Numbered from the stretch's first letter, positions 17,388 to 26,943 are shown. The stretch is DNA of 64,000 nt from Planctomycetota bacterium (GCA_015075515.1 JABTUE010000001.1:310001-374000), one strand, 5' to 3'. Notes: a model not told the origin generated them from the letters alone. Numbers and translations: made by a program.

Positions 17388-18347
17388 TCACATGAAGTTC
17401 ATGGCCACAAGATCCTTCAGGGCAATGTGGCCCAGAATGCGGTCCTGGCTGTCCACAACCGGCAGTTCGCCGATCCGCCGGCCCTCCACCATGGTGCGCA
17501 CGGCCTCGGGGGCCAGGCGGTCGGCGCCGATGCTGCGGCAGGGGCTGGTCATGACCTCGACAATCGGCGTGTCCAGCAGCGCCTCGTCGCGCACGTGCCG
17601 GCGCAGGTCGCCGTCGGTGAACACACCGCGCAGCCGGCCCAGTTCGACCACAAAGGCCGCGCCGGTCTTGTGCAGCGTGATTGCGTGCAGCGCGTCGGCC
17701 ACCACGGCACTGACGCCGACCACGGCGGTTTCTTCCAGCGGCCGCATGATGTCGGTGACCTTCATCAGGCTGCGGCCCAGCGCGCCGCCGGGGTGAAACC
17801 GCGCGTAATCCTCGCGCGTGAAGTTGCGTGCCTTCATTACCGCCAGCGCCAGCGCGTCGCCCAGCGCCAGCATCGCCGTGGTGCTGACACTGGGGGCCAT
17901 GCCGATCGGGCAGGCCTCGGGCGCGCGCGGCAGACGCAGCACCAGGTCGCTGTGCTGGCCCAGGCTGCTTTGCGGGTTGCCTGTCACGCCGATCACGCGG
18001 CAGCCCAGACGCTTGAGTACCGGAAGCAACCGCGTGACTTCTTCGCTTTCGCCGCTGTTGGACAGCGCAATCACCAGGTCGTGGGCGCGCAGCCGGCCCA
18101 GATCGCCGTGCACGGCCTCGCTGGGGTGCAGGGCAAAACTGGGGGTGCCGGTGCTGGCCAGCGTGGCGCTGATTTTCTGGCCGACCAGCCAGGGTTTGCC
18201 CACGCCGGTAACCACCACGTGGCCGCGGCAGTCAATTACGGCCTTGACGGCGGCCTCGAAGGCGCCGTCCACCAGTTCCAGCAGCAGGCGCAGGCCCTCG
18301 GCTTCCTGGCGCACGACGTCGCGCCCGAAATCAGAAAGTTCTCCCAT
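17388..18347 (-). CDS. kdsD: D-arabinose-5-phosphate isomerase (KdsD/KpsF/GutQ family)
   Basis: Interconverts ribulose-5-phosphate and arabinose-5-phosphate, the first step towards Kdo for lipopolysaccharide. From the ATG at 18347 the protein is 319 residues. The SIS sugar-isomerase domain (about 30-185) has VVTGVGKPWLVGQKISATLA, ALSNSGESEEV and a His in FARFHPGGALGR-type context (here YARFHPGGALGR). Two CBS domains fill the C-terminal third (VTDIMRPLEETAVV, GVFTDGDLRRHV, GHIALKDLV). An alternative in-frame start at 18368 would add seven residues. The presence of this gene suggests an outer membrane with Kdo-containing LPS. Confidence 0.93.
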   Translation of the reverse strand: MGELSDFGRDVVRQEAEGLRLLLELVDGAFEAAVKAVIDCRGHVVVTGVGKPWLVGQKISATLASTGTPSFALHPSEAVHGDLGRLRAHDLVIALSNSGESEEVTRLLPVLKRLGCRVIGVTGNPQSSLGQHSDLVLRLPRAPEACPIGMAPSVSTTAMLALGDALALAVMKARNFTREDYARFHPGGALGRSLMKVTDIMRPLEETAVVGVSAVVADALHAITLHKTGAAFVVELGRLRGVFTDGDLRRHVRDEALLDTPIVEVMTSPCRSIGADRLAPEAVRTMVEGRRIGELPVVDSQDRILGHIALKDLVAMNFM

Positions 18348-18385
18348 GGCGCCACTATACAGCCGCACGGTGCAACCGTCGCGGC

Positions 18386-21300
18386 CTAGGGACGGTGGCC
18401 GAAACAGAAGGTCGTGTCGGCGCAGCCCAGCAGCAGAAAGCCATCGGTGACCGCGATCTGCATGATTGGTGCGCGGGCGTTGTTGGCGGGCGTGGACCAG
18501 TTCAGGCGCTGGCTGCCGTCGTTGTCCAGCACCACCAGCCGGAATTCGGAAAGCTGCATGTTGCCCTGCACCATGGAGTGCACCGAATAGCCCACGGCGA
18601 GGCCGCCATCGAAGGCAAAACTGCCCTGCAGCTCCATGCGGTCAGACTCCGCCGCGCGCGGCGCCAGATAACGCATGGCCACCGACCCGTCGCCGGCGCG
18701 GACTGCCGTGACACGGGATTCACCGGCCGCGTTGCGCGTGCACAGGTACACAAGACCGGGGCTGTGATGGGCCGCGCGCAGCATTTCGCCGCGGTCCAGC
18801 GCGCGCGACCACAGGGTTTTGCCGGTGGCGGCTTCCAGACAGGTTGCGCCCTCAAGACCGGCCAGAACCAGGCGGCCTTCTTCCACGCGCAACAGGGCCG
18901 TGCCGCGCTGGCCGGTGGCGAACGTTGCCCCGGCGCCCAGATCGCGTGTGCCGTAGGCCCGCACCTGGCCGAATACATCCACCAGCCACAGCCGGTCGCC
19001 GTCCAGCGCGGGGGTCACGTTGACCTGGCCTGACAGATCCACAGTCACCGAGCGAATCTCGGCGCCGGTTTCAGCGTCCAGCAGGTACAGCTTCTGTTCG
19101 CCGCCGGACAGCAGCACCAGCACGCCGTGGGGACACTGGCCGATCCAGCGGACCATGCTGGCCTCGAACTCCTGCTGCCACAGACGGCCGCCGCTGGAGA
19201 CATCCAGCGCGTGCACCCGCACCATCTGCCGGCGGGTAGTGGTGTTGGTAAAGCGCGTGCTGAACACCAGCATGCCGCCCTCCAGGCTGGCCTGGCTGGG
19301 TGTGGCCCCCACAGCCAGAGACCAGCGTTCAGTGCCGGAATCTTCGTACAGACCGAACCCCTGGGCGGTTTCAAACAGCACGCCATAGTCCGTATCGTGG
19401 GCGGCCATCAGCGTCACGTCGCTGGCGCGGCTCCAGACCACTTCGCCGCTGGGGCCGTCCAGTGCCGTAACCTGAAGACCCTGCTGGCTGCGTTCGCCCA
19501 GATACACGCGCGACATGGCCGAATGGGCCGGGTGCGCGGGCACGCGTGTGAACGAGCCGGGCTCCCAGTCCCGTGACCACAGCGCCACCGGTCGCGCCGG
19601 CAGACGCGGCAGGGCTGATTTGGCCCCGGCGTTGGCACCGGCCGCGACCAGCGGGCCCAGCACATCGGCAAACCTGGTTTCGCCTTCACCCAGCCGCAGT
19701 TTTCCGTCGGGGAACTCGCGCAATGTGCGCGCGGCAACCAGACGCGCGCGCAGTTTTTCGCCGGCGCGGGCGTGCGCCAGGGCCAGCGTGGCCTGAAGTT
19801 CGGCGCGGCGCGGGCGTGCGGTGTTGTCTTCAAGCGCCGCCAGCAGAACCGCGACCGCCGCGGAGCCGTCCCCGCGCGCAAGCGCGCGCCCGGCCAGCCG
19901 CAGCGCAGCTTCGTCGGCGCATTCGGCCAGCGGGTAACGCCGCAGCAGTTCGGCCAGCGTTTCGGCGGTGTTGGCATCCAGCAGCTTCTGGGCGGCCTGT
20001 TCCTGGGCCGCGTAAAGTTTCACGCCGTGGGTTTTGACCAGCGCGCGCAGCCGGTGCAGTCCCAGTACCCGCAGCGGCGTGCCCTGCCAGGCCAGACGGT
20101 CGGGGCTTTCCTGGATTTCCTGGTACATACGCGCGGCGGTTTCGGGTTCGGCGGTTTCCAGCATGGCCGCCAGGCGGATCAGCCCGTACAGGCGCGCCGG
20201 GATTTCGGGGTCTTCACCTACCCCGAAATCCGGGTCGTTCTGTACCAGGCCCTCGTACAGCTCGCGCAGGGCGCGGGTGCCGGCCAAGCCCTGCAGGGCG
20301 GCTTCTTCGCGGACAAAGCAGTCGCTGCGCTGGGAACGCGACAGGGCAAACTCGCGCGCGGACTGCACGCTGCCCATCGCGTCGGTGTACCGCCGCGCCG
20401 CCAGCGACGCGTCGGCACGCTTGAGATGCCAGGCCACCAGCGCGCGCGAGGCGTGATCACGCACGCGCGTGTTCACCGGGGCGCGCGAGGCCAAGTCAAA
20501 CGCCGCCTTGAGACGCCGCACGGCTTCGGCGGCGTCGCCCAGTCGCAGGCACAACAGGCCGTAACGCAGCGCCGCGTCGGCGTTGCCCGTGTCGGCTTCG
20601 GCGGCCTTGCGGGCGGCGTCAAGGATCGCGGACTGGTTGAAACGCACAGCAAGCTGCCCGGCGCCACGGGAATAGTCCGTGCCGGCGACGGTAAACAGAA
20701 TGCCGTTCTGGGCAAACACGGAATAGCCGATACCGGCATAGGTGGCGGGCACGTAGGCCGAGGCGGCAACCCGCCCGGAGTCAAGGTCAAGTTCGCAGAC
20801 CATGCACTCGCGGTCCTGGTATCCGGGCCAAAACATGCGGTTGCCCGCCAGGCACGGGCGCCCGGCCAGCAGCACGGTGTCGCCGCGGTTGGCGGGCGTT
20901 ACGCGCACCGTGGTGGTGACGCGCCCGGAACGGATGTCTATGCCGTAGGCGCGCGTGAAGGTGACGCCGCGGTCGCCGCCGTCAGAGGCCACCCACGCCG
21001 TGGGGCCGCGCAGCCCCACCAGCACGCGCCCGCCACCCAGAAAAGCGTGGCGGTCCAGACGCCAGACAATTTCGCCGCTGCGCGCGTCCATGCCGTAGGC
21101 GTAGTCGCTGTCGGCGGGCGCGAACACCAGCCACGGACGGCCGTCCAGTTCGGTGTAAAAGGTGGGGTTGTTGGCCCAGCCCACCGGGCGGTAGTAGGTG
21201 TTGGTGTACTTGGTGATCGGCCGCGGCACGTGGTCGTAACGGCTGATCCAGTTCAGGCACCGCCGCGCCAGGTTGACCGAAACCACGCCGCCCAGGTTGG

Positions 21301-22876
21301 TGCAAAGGTACAGGTTGCCGCCGGAAATCGCGCACAGGCTGGGGTATGGCGTGCGGGCCGGCCGCCCGAACATGGTGGTTTCCTGCTGGCCGTAACAGGC
21401 GCGCAGGTTCCACAGCACTTCGCCGGTGACGGGGTTCAGCGCGTAAATGTGGATTTCACTGAACTGCGGCAGGCGCGTGCCCACGGCGTACAGCACGCCG
21501 TCATAGACCGTGGCGTACAGAAAGCTGGTGGTCTGGTCGGCCGTGCCTTCATACAGACCGCCCAGTTTCCACAACAGGCGGCCGGTGGCCGCGTCCACGG
21601 CGCACAGCGCGCGCCGCACCTGCGGGTAGTGGCTGTAAAGCCCGAACATCGGGTCGGGGTTGCGGTCGTGATAGGCCGTGTGCAGCGGGTTCTCCAGCGC
21701 GGCGTAAACCGTGCCGCGCCAGACCGAAACCGGCAGGATCATCGCCGGGTCGGGCTCGGTGGTGCGCCAGTGTTCACCCAGGCGCGCAAAAGGTTTGCAC
21801 GACCACAGCGGTTCGTCGCCGGTACCGCCGCCGACCAGGTCATAGGCCGCCAGTCGGTCGCCGGTGTTCACGTACACCGCGTTGCCGTCAAACACCGGCA
21901 GATACGGAGGGGTCAGCGGCCGCGGGTAATCCATGAACGGCGGCTGCGGGTTGGATTCCAGCCGCGGCAGGGCGCGCGCCCAGGCGATCTGTGTGTAGTC
22001 CGTGGGCTGGGGGTGCAGGCCGGTGTTAGTGTAGTTGCCGCCGGGCCAGTCCAGCCCCAGCGCGGCCAGAGTGTCGGCGCTGGTGTCACGGGCGGATTCG
22101 AGGTTGCGGCGCAGCACCGCGCCCAGGGTCGCCGTTACGCCGCCTTCGTCCACGGAGGTTTCGGCAATGTGTGACGTGTCGGCCATCAGCCGGGCCAGGT
22201 TGGCGCGTTCGCCCAGCGCGCGGTAGCAGTGGCTCAGCCACGCGCTGAGCGCCGCGCGCCGGCGGGGCTCCAGCAGTTCCGGGGCGTGCAGCGCGCGCTC
22301 CAGCGCCCGGGCCGCGGCCGAAATCTCGCCGCGTTCCCAGTACATCGTGGCCAGCAGTGTCGCCGCGCGCAGCCCGGCCTGGGTCAGGCCGAAGCGCCGG
22401 TTCAGGCTTTCCATCGCCGTTAAATCGCGCGAGGCCAGAGCATCCTGCAGCAGCCGTTCGGCGCGCGGGCCGTACAGGCGTTCGTAGGCATCCAGTCCGT
22501 CGGCGCCCAGATCGCGCAATGTGGCCTCGAGGTACGCAAAGGCGCCAGTCCAGCGCACGGCCATGTTGGGTGTGCGGCGGTCGGTGGACAGCGCCGTGAT
22601 GATCGCGCCCGAGGCGTTGGCCTGTTTGCCCAGTTCGTCCTGGCACAGGGCCAGGATCTGTTCCATCACCTGGTTTTTTTCGCGTTCGCTGCGGGCTTCG
22701 GCCAACTGGGTACGCAGGCTGCGCACGCGGCGGATGGAATCTTCCAGGTCCGCGCGGGTGGTGATGTCAAAGGCCTTGGGGTCGGTTTCCGGGACCTCGA
22801 ACATCGGCCGGAACTGGGCCGATGTCGCAAGACCCGCCAGCAGCAGACACAGGCAAACCGCCACGGTACGGCGCAT
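18386..22876 (-). CDS. Giant secreted PQQ-like beta-propeller protein with helical repeats
   Basis: 1496 residues with a clear signal peptide (MRRTVAVCLCLLLAGLATSA). After an N-terminal helical part (~40-250) comes a set of PQQ/quinoprotein-type blades with repeats such as LCAVDAATGRLLWKLGGL, ALNPVTGEVLWNLRA and GMDARSGEIVWRLDRHAF (about 390-740). A TPR-like helical middle (ARKAAEADTGNADAALRYGLL and onward, about 750-1110) follows, and then a second propeller (TALDGPSGEVVWSRAS, ALDVSSGGRLWQQEF, LDAETGAEIRSVTV, CLEAATGKTLWSRAL) to the end. Such proteins are common in Planctomycetota, where they are thought to be extracytoplasmic scaffolds rather than true PQQ enzymes. It starts twelve bases after the VanZ-like gene ends and is probably the last gene of that run. 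Confidence 0.85.
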   Translation of the reverse strand: MRRTVAVCLCLLLAGLATSAQFRPMFEVPETDPKAFDITTRADLEDSIRRVRSLRTQLAEARSEREKNQVMEQILALCQDELGKQANASGAIITALSTDRRTPNMAVRWTGAFAYLEATLRDLGADGLDAYERLYGPRAERLLQDALASRDLTAMESLNRRFGLTQAGLRAATLLATMYWERGEISAAARALERALHAPELLEPRRRAALSAWLSHCYRALGERANLARLMADTSHIAETSVDEGGVTATLGAVLRRNLESARDTSADTLAALGLDWPGGNYTNTGLHPQPTDYTQIAWARALPRLESNPQPPFMDYPRPLTPPYLPVFDGNAVYVNTGDRLAAYDLVGGGTGDEPLWSCKPFARLGEHWRTTEPDPAMILPVSVWRGTVYAALENPLHTAYHDRNPDPMFGLYSHYPQVRRALCAVDAATGRLLWKLGGLYEGTADQTTSFLYATVYDGVLYAVGTRLPQFSEIHIYALNPVTGEVLWNLRACYGQQETTMFGRPARTPYPSLCAISGGNLYLCTNLGGVVSVNLARRCLNWISRYDHVPRPITKYTNTYYRPVGWANNPTFYTELDGRPWLVFAPADSDYAYGMDARSGEIVWRLDRHAFLGGGRVLVGLRGPTAWVASDGGDRGVTFTRAYGIDIRSGRVTTTVRVTPANRGDTVLLAGRPCLAGNRMFWPGYQDRECMVCELDLDSGRVAASAYVPATYAGIGYSVFAQNGILFTVAGTDYSRGAGQLAVRFNQSAILDAARKAAEADTGNADAALRYGLLCLRLGDAAEAVRRLKAAFDLASRAPVNTRVRDHASRALVAWHLKRADASLAARRYTDAMGSVQSAREFALSRSQRSDCFVREEAALQGLAGTRALRELYEGLVQNDPDFGVGEDPEIPARLYGLIRLAAMLETAEPETAARMYQEIQESPDRLAWQGTPLRVLGLHRLRALVKTHGVKLYAAQEQAAQKLLDANTAETLAELLRRYPLAECADEAALRLAGRALARGDGSAAVAVLLAALEDNTARPRRAELQATLALAHARAGEKLRARLVAARTLREFPDGKLRLGEGETRFADVLGPLVAAGANAGAKSALPRLPARPVALWSRDWEPGSFTRVPAHPAHSAMSRVYLGERSQQGLQVTALDGPSGEVVWSRASDVTLMAAHDTDYGVLFETAQGFGLYEDSGTERWSLAVGATPSQASLEGGMLVFSTRFTNTTTRRQMVRVHALDVSSGGRLWQQEFEASMVRWIGQCPHGVLVLLSGGEQKLYLLDAETGAEIRSVTVDLSGQVNVTPALDGDRLWLVDVFGQVRAYGTRDLGAGATFATGQRGTALLRVEEGRLVLAGLEGATCLEAATGKTLWSRALDRGEMLRAAHHSPGLVYLCTRNAAGESRVTAVRAGDGSVAMRYLAPRAAESDRMELQGSFAFDGGLAVGYSVHSMVQGNMQLSEFRLVVLDNDGSQRLNWSTPANNARAPIMQIAVTDGFLLLGCADTTFCFGHRP

Positions 22877-22888
22877 GGAGCCTCCGGC

Positions 22889-23380
22889 CTATGATACGGC
22901 CGGGGGGTGAGTTTCCGGCCGTGAATCGGCCCCAGTGTATGCGCGCAGCGCCGCCACGGCCACCGCCAGAAACAGCCCGGCCGCCAGTGCCGAGCCGCAC
23001 AGGTTGGCCGCCAAGTCCCACAGGTCAAAAACGCGGCCGTGCGGCGCCCCCAGCTGCAACTGGACCAGTTCAATGCCGAGGCCCACCAGGCTGTCCAGAC
23101 CTGCCGCCAGCGCCGCCACGCGGCCGGGGCGCGGCGCCGAAACCGGCTGCCGGATCAGCGCCATACCCCAAACCAGCAGCAGGGTGATCCAGCCGTGGGC
23201 CGCCGCGTGCAGCAGTTTGTCCAGGTGCGCGATCGGCAGTGTCAGGGCCGGGGCCGCGGCGGGCGCGCCCGCGCCCTCGATGACCAGAAGCGCCACCGTG
23301 GCCAGCGCGCCGCCCGACAGCACCAGGCCGGCGCGAGGCCGGCCCGTGCGCAGCGCCTTGCCGATCGCCGCCAGTATCAT
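22889..23380 (-). CDS. VanZ-like membrane protein
   Basis: 163 residues from the ATG at 23380, whose ATGA overlaps the dacB stop by four bases. Features of the VanZ family are visible: DKLLHAAAHGWITLLLVWGMAL (HAxxY-like helix), GIELVQLQL and GRVFDLWDLAANLCGSALAAGLFLA (the R-x-x-D-x-x-D-x-x-A-N-x-x-G pattern). Four membrane helices are expected. VanZ itself gives low-level teicoplanin resistance, but most homologues have no known role. Coupling to dacB suggests an envelope function. Confidence 0.85.
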   Translation of the reverse strand: MILAAIGKALRTGRPRAGLVLSGGALATVALLVIEGAGAPAAAPALTLPIAHLDKLLHAAAHGWITLLLVWGMALIRQPVSAPRPGRVAALAAGLDSLVGLGIELVQLQLGAPHGRVFDLWDLAANLCGSALAAGLFLAVAVAALRAYTGADSRPETHPPAVS

Positions 23381-24831
23381 GCGCGGGCCAGCAGGCGGAT
23401 GATTTCGTCCTGGCACTCGCGCGAGTAAGCGCAGTCGTTCATCAGAATGGAAAACGCAAAGCGCCGCTTGCCGCTGAGCACATAACCCGACAGCGCCCGC
23501 ACGTTGCTGATGTAGCCGGTCTTGGCGAACACCTTGCCCTTGAGCACCGTGTCGTTCAGGCGCTTTTCCAGCGTGCCGGATTCGCCGCCCACGGCCAGGC
23601 TCTGGCGGAAGTCTTCATACCACGGTTCGGCAGCCGCCCGGCGCAGCAGTTGCGCCAGCAGGTTTGCCGTCAGGCGGTTGCTGGCGGCCAGGCCGCTGCC
23701 GTCCACCAGCGCGCAGCCGTCGGCCGGCAGACCGGCATTCTTGAGATATTCGGCCAGCGCGGCCGTGCCGGTGCGGAAGGTGCCCTTGCCCGTAAAGCGC
23801 GCGCCAAGCTGGCGCAGCAGCATTTCGGCGTGCAGGTTCTGGCTGTTGGTGTTTACGGGCTTCAGCGCGTCAACCAGTTTCGCCCGGTGCTCCACCAGTG
23901 TGCGCGCGGCGGCAAACTGGTCGGCACTCAGTGTCACGGGCTTGACGCCGCCGTCCACGGCAATGCCGTGCGCCATCAGTGTTTCACGGAACACCGTGGC
24001 GGCGTAGGCTTCGGGCTGGTGCACCGCCACGTCCACGCTGTAGCCCCAGGTCGCCTGTTCGTACACGCGCCCCTTGACCGTGATCGTGTTATCCGCGCGG
24101 CCGCGCAGAATGCCGATTTCGGCTGCCTTGCGGCCCGGCAGCGTTGTGGTCTGGTTGATCACGGTGACATAGGCGGTGGGCGGGATGGTCTCGATTTTGG
24201 CGGGTTCGCCGGCCTTGCCGGGGATCACGCGGACGCCCACGCAGTTGTCGTTGAAGGCCAGCGCCGAAACTTCGGCGCAGTACCACCTGGTATACTGGTC
24301 ATCGCGCGGCCAGCCATCGCAGTAGGCTTCGCCCCCGAACAGCGAGCTTTCGTACTGAATGTCGCCCGCCACGCGCCGGATGCCCATTGACGCCAGTCTG
24401 GCCGCCCAGGCGCGGAACAGGGCCGTGACATCGCCGTCATGAAAGCGCCCGCTGAGGTTGGGGTCTCCGCCACCGATCAGGCACAGGTCGCCGCCCAGAG
24501 TGCCGTCGGCCACGCTGCCGCGTGCCACCACGCGCGTGACGAACTCAAAACCCGGCCCCAGTGTCGCCAGCGCCGCCACCGACGTAAGCACCTTCATGTT
24601 GCTGGCCGGGGCCAGCGGCTCGGCGGCGTTGTGGCTGACAACCGTGGCGCCGTCGGCAAGGTCAATCACCACGCAGCCGGCCTTGCCGCGTTTGCCTTCG
24701 GCTTTCTTGAGCTGGGCCAGGATGGCGGTCTCGATGTCGGGTGAAACCGGCGCGGCTTCGGCCGCGCGCGGCCGGGCAAGCGCGATCAGGGCCAGTGCCC
24801 ACAGGGTCAGCAGCAGCGTTCGCTTAAACAT
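23377..24831 (-). CDS. dacB: D-alanyl-D-alanine carboxypeptidase/endopeptidase (PBP4, S13 family)
   Basis: Periplasmic peptidoglycan peptidase. From the ATG at 24831 the protein is 484 residues with a signal peptide ending near AEAAP. All three penicillin-binding motifs are present: SNMK (serine at 77), NSQN (the SxN motif) and KTG near residue 435 (VFAKTGYISN). The ~150-residue insert between the first two motifs is typical of PBP4. Its start overlaps the end of the upstream acyltransferase-like gene by eight bases and its stop overlaps the VanZ-like start, so it is translated as part of a coupled run. Full motif conservation argues for an organism with ordinary, cross-linked peptidoglycan. 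Confidence 0.93.
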   Translation of the reverse strand: MFKRTLLLTLWALALIALARPRAAEAAPVSPDIETAILAQLKKAEGKRGKAGCVVIDLADGATVVSHNAAEPLAPASNMKVLTSVAALATLGPGFEFVTRVVARGSVADGTLGGDLCLIGGGDPNLSGRFHDGDVTALFRAWAARLASMGIRRVAGDIQYESSLFGGEAYCDGWPRDDQYTRWYCAEVSALAFNDNCVGVRVIPGKAGEPAKIETIPPTAYVTVINQTTTLPGRKAAEIGILRGRADNTITVKGRVYEQATWGYSVDVAVHQPEAYAATVFRETLMAHGIAVDGGVKPVTLSADQFAAARTLVEHRAKLVDALKPVNTNSQNLHAEMLLRQLGARFTGKGTFRTGTAALAEYLKNAGLPADGCALVDGSGLAASNRLTANLLAQLLRRAAAEPWYEDFRQSLAVGGESGTLEKRLNDTVLKGKVFAKTGYISNVRALSGYVLSGKRRFAFSILMNDCAYSRECQDEIIRLLARA

Positions 24832-25996
24832 GGAGAAGTTCCTCGGTGGTCGCCTCATACAGGCGATAGGTGCGATAGCGGATACCCCCGGCCTTTTCGG
24901 CCAGAGAGTTCATGGCGTCGTTGTCTTCAAGTACCCAGCTCAGCTCGCAGTAGTTGTAACCGTTAAGCTGGCCGTGCCGGATCACCTTGTCTATCAGAAG
25001 TGCGTCTATGCCGCGGTTGCGGTATTCGGGCAGAACGCCCATCAGCATGGTGCGGAAGCCCTTGATGCGGCGCAGCCCGCGCAGCAGCGTCCACCACCCG
25101 GTCGGAAACAGCCGGCCGTCAGGGATTTTGCGCAGCACTTCGTTCAGGTTCGGCACGCAGATGATCATCGCCACGGGCTTGCCGTCGGCCAGGGCGATGC
25201 CGGTCAGGCCGGGATCCACAATCGGCTTGAGGTCGGCGGCAATGACGTCGGCCTCGGCGGGTGTGACGGGCACAAAGCCCCAGTTGTCCTTCCAGGCGGC
25301 GTTGAAGATGTCCAGCATCACGCGCAGGTCACCGGCAAAGCCGCCACCGGTCGAAACCTCGCGCATGGCGATGTCTTTGGCGCGGCGGCGCACGGCGTTC
25401 ATCACGCGCTGGAAGCGTTCATCGGCCACGGTGGCGCGCGTGACCAGATAGGCGTACAGGTCCTTGCGCTTGCGCAGCCCGGCCTGTTCGATCAGTCGGC
25501 CGTAATAGCGGGGGTTGTAGGCCATCAGCAGCAGCGGCGGGCCGTTGAACCCGTCCACCAGCACGCCGGGACATTCGTCGTTCAGGCTGTAGTTGAGCGG
25601 CCCGCGCACGCAGCCCAGCCCGCGCTCGGCGCACCAGCGCGCGGCGGCGGCAAACAGAGCGCGCGCCGTGCGCGGGTCGTCTTCGCATTCAAAGAAACCG
25701 AAGAACCCGGTGCGGTCGTTGGCGGTCTGGTTGTGCAGCTTGTTCTGGATACCGGCGATGCGGCCCACGCATTCGCCGTTGCGGCGCGCGATGAAAAACG
25801 CCGCGTCGCCGATCTTGAAGAACGGGTAGTGCTTGCGGTCCAGCAGCTTGGCCTGGGCCATGCGCAGCGGCGGCACGAAATCGGGGTCGCCGGCGTTGAT
25901 CGTCCAGGGCATGTCCAGAAACTCGCGGCTCTTGCGCGGGTCCGGCACCGAAAGAATTTCAAGCCCGTGCGCCATCCGTGCCCCGGCGGGTTTCAT
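24824..25996 (-). CDS. GNAT-superfamily acyltransferase-like protein (YghO type)
   Basis: About 390 residues. The layout resembles YghO-like proteins: an N-terminal half with VGRIAGIQNKLHNQ, FGFFECEDD and RGPLNYSLNDECPGVLVDGF, and a C-terminal half with IALADGKPVAMIICVPNLNEVL, GVLPEYRNRGIDALLIDKVI and ELSWVLEDNDAMNSLAEKAGG. The EYRNRGID segment matches the acyl-CoA binding Q/RxxGxG/A region of GNAT enzymes. Substrate unknown. The start is uncertain: GTG 26002, ATG 25996 and ATG 25975 are all in frame and none has a strong ribosome site. Confidence 0.75.
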   Translation of the reverse strand: MKPAGARMAHGLEILSVPDPRKSREFLDMPWTINAGDPDFVPPLRMAQAKLLDRKHYPFFKIGDAAFFIARRNGECVGRIAGIQNKLHNQTANDRTGFFGFFECEDDPRTARALFAAAARWCAERGLGCVRGPLNYSLNDECPGVLVDGFNGPPLLLMAYNPRYYGRLIEQAGLRKRKDLYAYLVTRATVADERFQRVMNAVRRRAKDIAMREVSTGGGFAGDLRVMLDIFNAAWKDNWGFVPVTPAEADVIAADLKPIVDPGLTGIALADGKPVAMIICVPNLNEVLRKIPDGRLFPTGWWTLLRGLRRIKGFRTMLMGVLPEYRNRGIDALLIDKVIRHGQLNGYNYCELSWVLEDNDAMNSLAEKAGGIRYRTYRLYEATTEELLHV

Positions 25997-26026
25997 CGGC
26001 ACACAAGGTCCGATAAGTTGAATCCG

Positions 26027-26536
26027 TTATTCCCAGTCAGGCCGGATGTCCAGCCGCGGCTTTATTTCGGCCAGCGCCGCCGCGACTTCCGGTGTCTCCG
26101 CCGCCGTCACGCGGTCCAGCAGTCTGGCCTCGGACGCGCGCAGCGGCACGGGCGACCCAAGCCGCGCCTGCACGCGCCACTGTTCGATGATGTCGCGGGC
26201 GCGCTGCGCGTTGATCCGTTCGGCGTGCAGCTCGCGTTCGCCTTCAGGTTGCAGGATCACCAGCCGCACCTCATGGCCGTAGGCCAGGCACTGCAGCGCC
26301 GCCGCCAGCAGCGGCAGCCGCGCCACGCCGTTGTCGTCGGTGAACAGCCGGCGGTCTACGCGAAAGCCGTCGGTTTCCTGGCCGGTGCGGGCCAGCAGCA
26401 TGTGTTCGGCCAGCGGCTTGTCCACCACCGCCTCGCGCGTCGGGCCAGCGGCGCGCGTGACGTCTGTGGTCTCCGTCCAGCTTCGGGTGGCACAGCCGGC
26501 CAGCAGCAGCGCCGTAAGGACAGCCAGCGGCTTCAT
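26027..26536 (-). CDS. Predicted lipoprotein, unknown function
   Basis: 169 residues with a short signal peptide and lipobox LLAGC (Cys at residue 15). The mature region carries ALQCLAYGHEVRLVILQPEGERELHAERINAQRARDIIEQW in order, a beta-alpha arrangement with an R-A-x-x-[IV] helix that loosely recalls the peptidoglycan-binding OmpA C-terminal domain, but the key D and R positions are not clear enough to assign it. The start ATG at 26536 overlaps the stop of the upstream lipoprotein gene by four bases, so the two are coupled. Confidence 0.65.
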   Translation of the reverse strand: MKPLAVLTALLLAGCATRSWTETTDVTRAAGPTREAVVDKPLAEHMLLARTGQETDGFRVDRRLFTDDNGVARLPLLAAALQCLAYGHEVRLVILQPEGERELHAERINAQRARDIIEQWRVQARLGSPVPLRASEARLLDRVTAAETPEVAAALAEIKPRLDIRPDWE

Positions 26537-26895
26537 TCGTCGTCCTTGCGTGTCCAGGCGTCGGCGGCAAAGAACAGGTAAATGCCCAGCACCAGCAGGC
26601 TGCCCAGAATATAGACCACGGTCATGGCTACGCCGTCCCAGTCCACCGTGGATTCCAGCTTTTCGTGCAGCAGCGTCAGGCGCTCCACCGGCGATTCACG
26701 CCGCAGCACCTGCTGTGTCAGGCGCACCTCCAGCCAACCCGCGGTCACGGCTCCTTCGGCCCGCGAAGCCTGCAGCGGCTGTTCGGTCACCTGCTGTTCG
26801 GGCTGCCAGTATTCGCTGGTACTGCCGCACCCGCACAGCACCAGACAGGACAGAAGCGCGGCAAGCATGCCGGCCTTGCGCAGTCGTGTGTTCAT
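26533..26895 (-). CDS. Predicted lipoprotein with C-terminal membrane helix
   Basis: 120 residues from the ATG at 26895. The leader ends in LVLCGC, a lipobox; the body includes a polar stretch with LTLLHEKLESTVDWDG, and a second hydrophobic segment (MTVVYILGSLLVLGIYLFFA) lies near the C-terminus followed by DAWTRKDDE. Having both a lipid anchor and a membrane helix is unusual; it would cross back into the inner membrane. Coupled by ATGA to the next lipoprotein gene. A longer frame on this strand reads through the divergent methyltransferase gene and is not used. Confidence 0.65.
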   Translation of the reverse strand: MNTRLRKAGMLAALLSCLVLCGCGSTSEYWQPEQQVTEQPLQASRAEGAVTAGWLEVRLTQQVLRRESPVERLTLLHEKLESTVDWDGVAMTVVYILGSLLVLGIYLFFAADAWTRKDDE

Positions 26896-26943
26896 GGGCG
26901 CATGGTACGTGCCGGGGGGCGCCGCCGCGACTACACTTTGGGC

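Noticed and set aside
19772..22174. 800-codon plus-strand open frame within the PQQ protein
   Set aside because: Antisense shadow with Arg/Gly/Gln bias and no domain.
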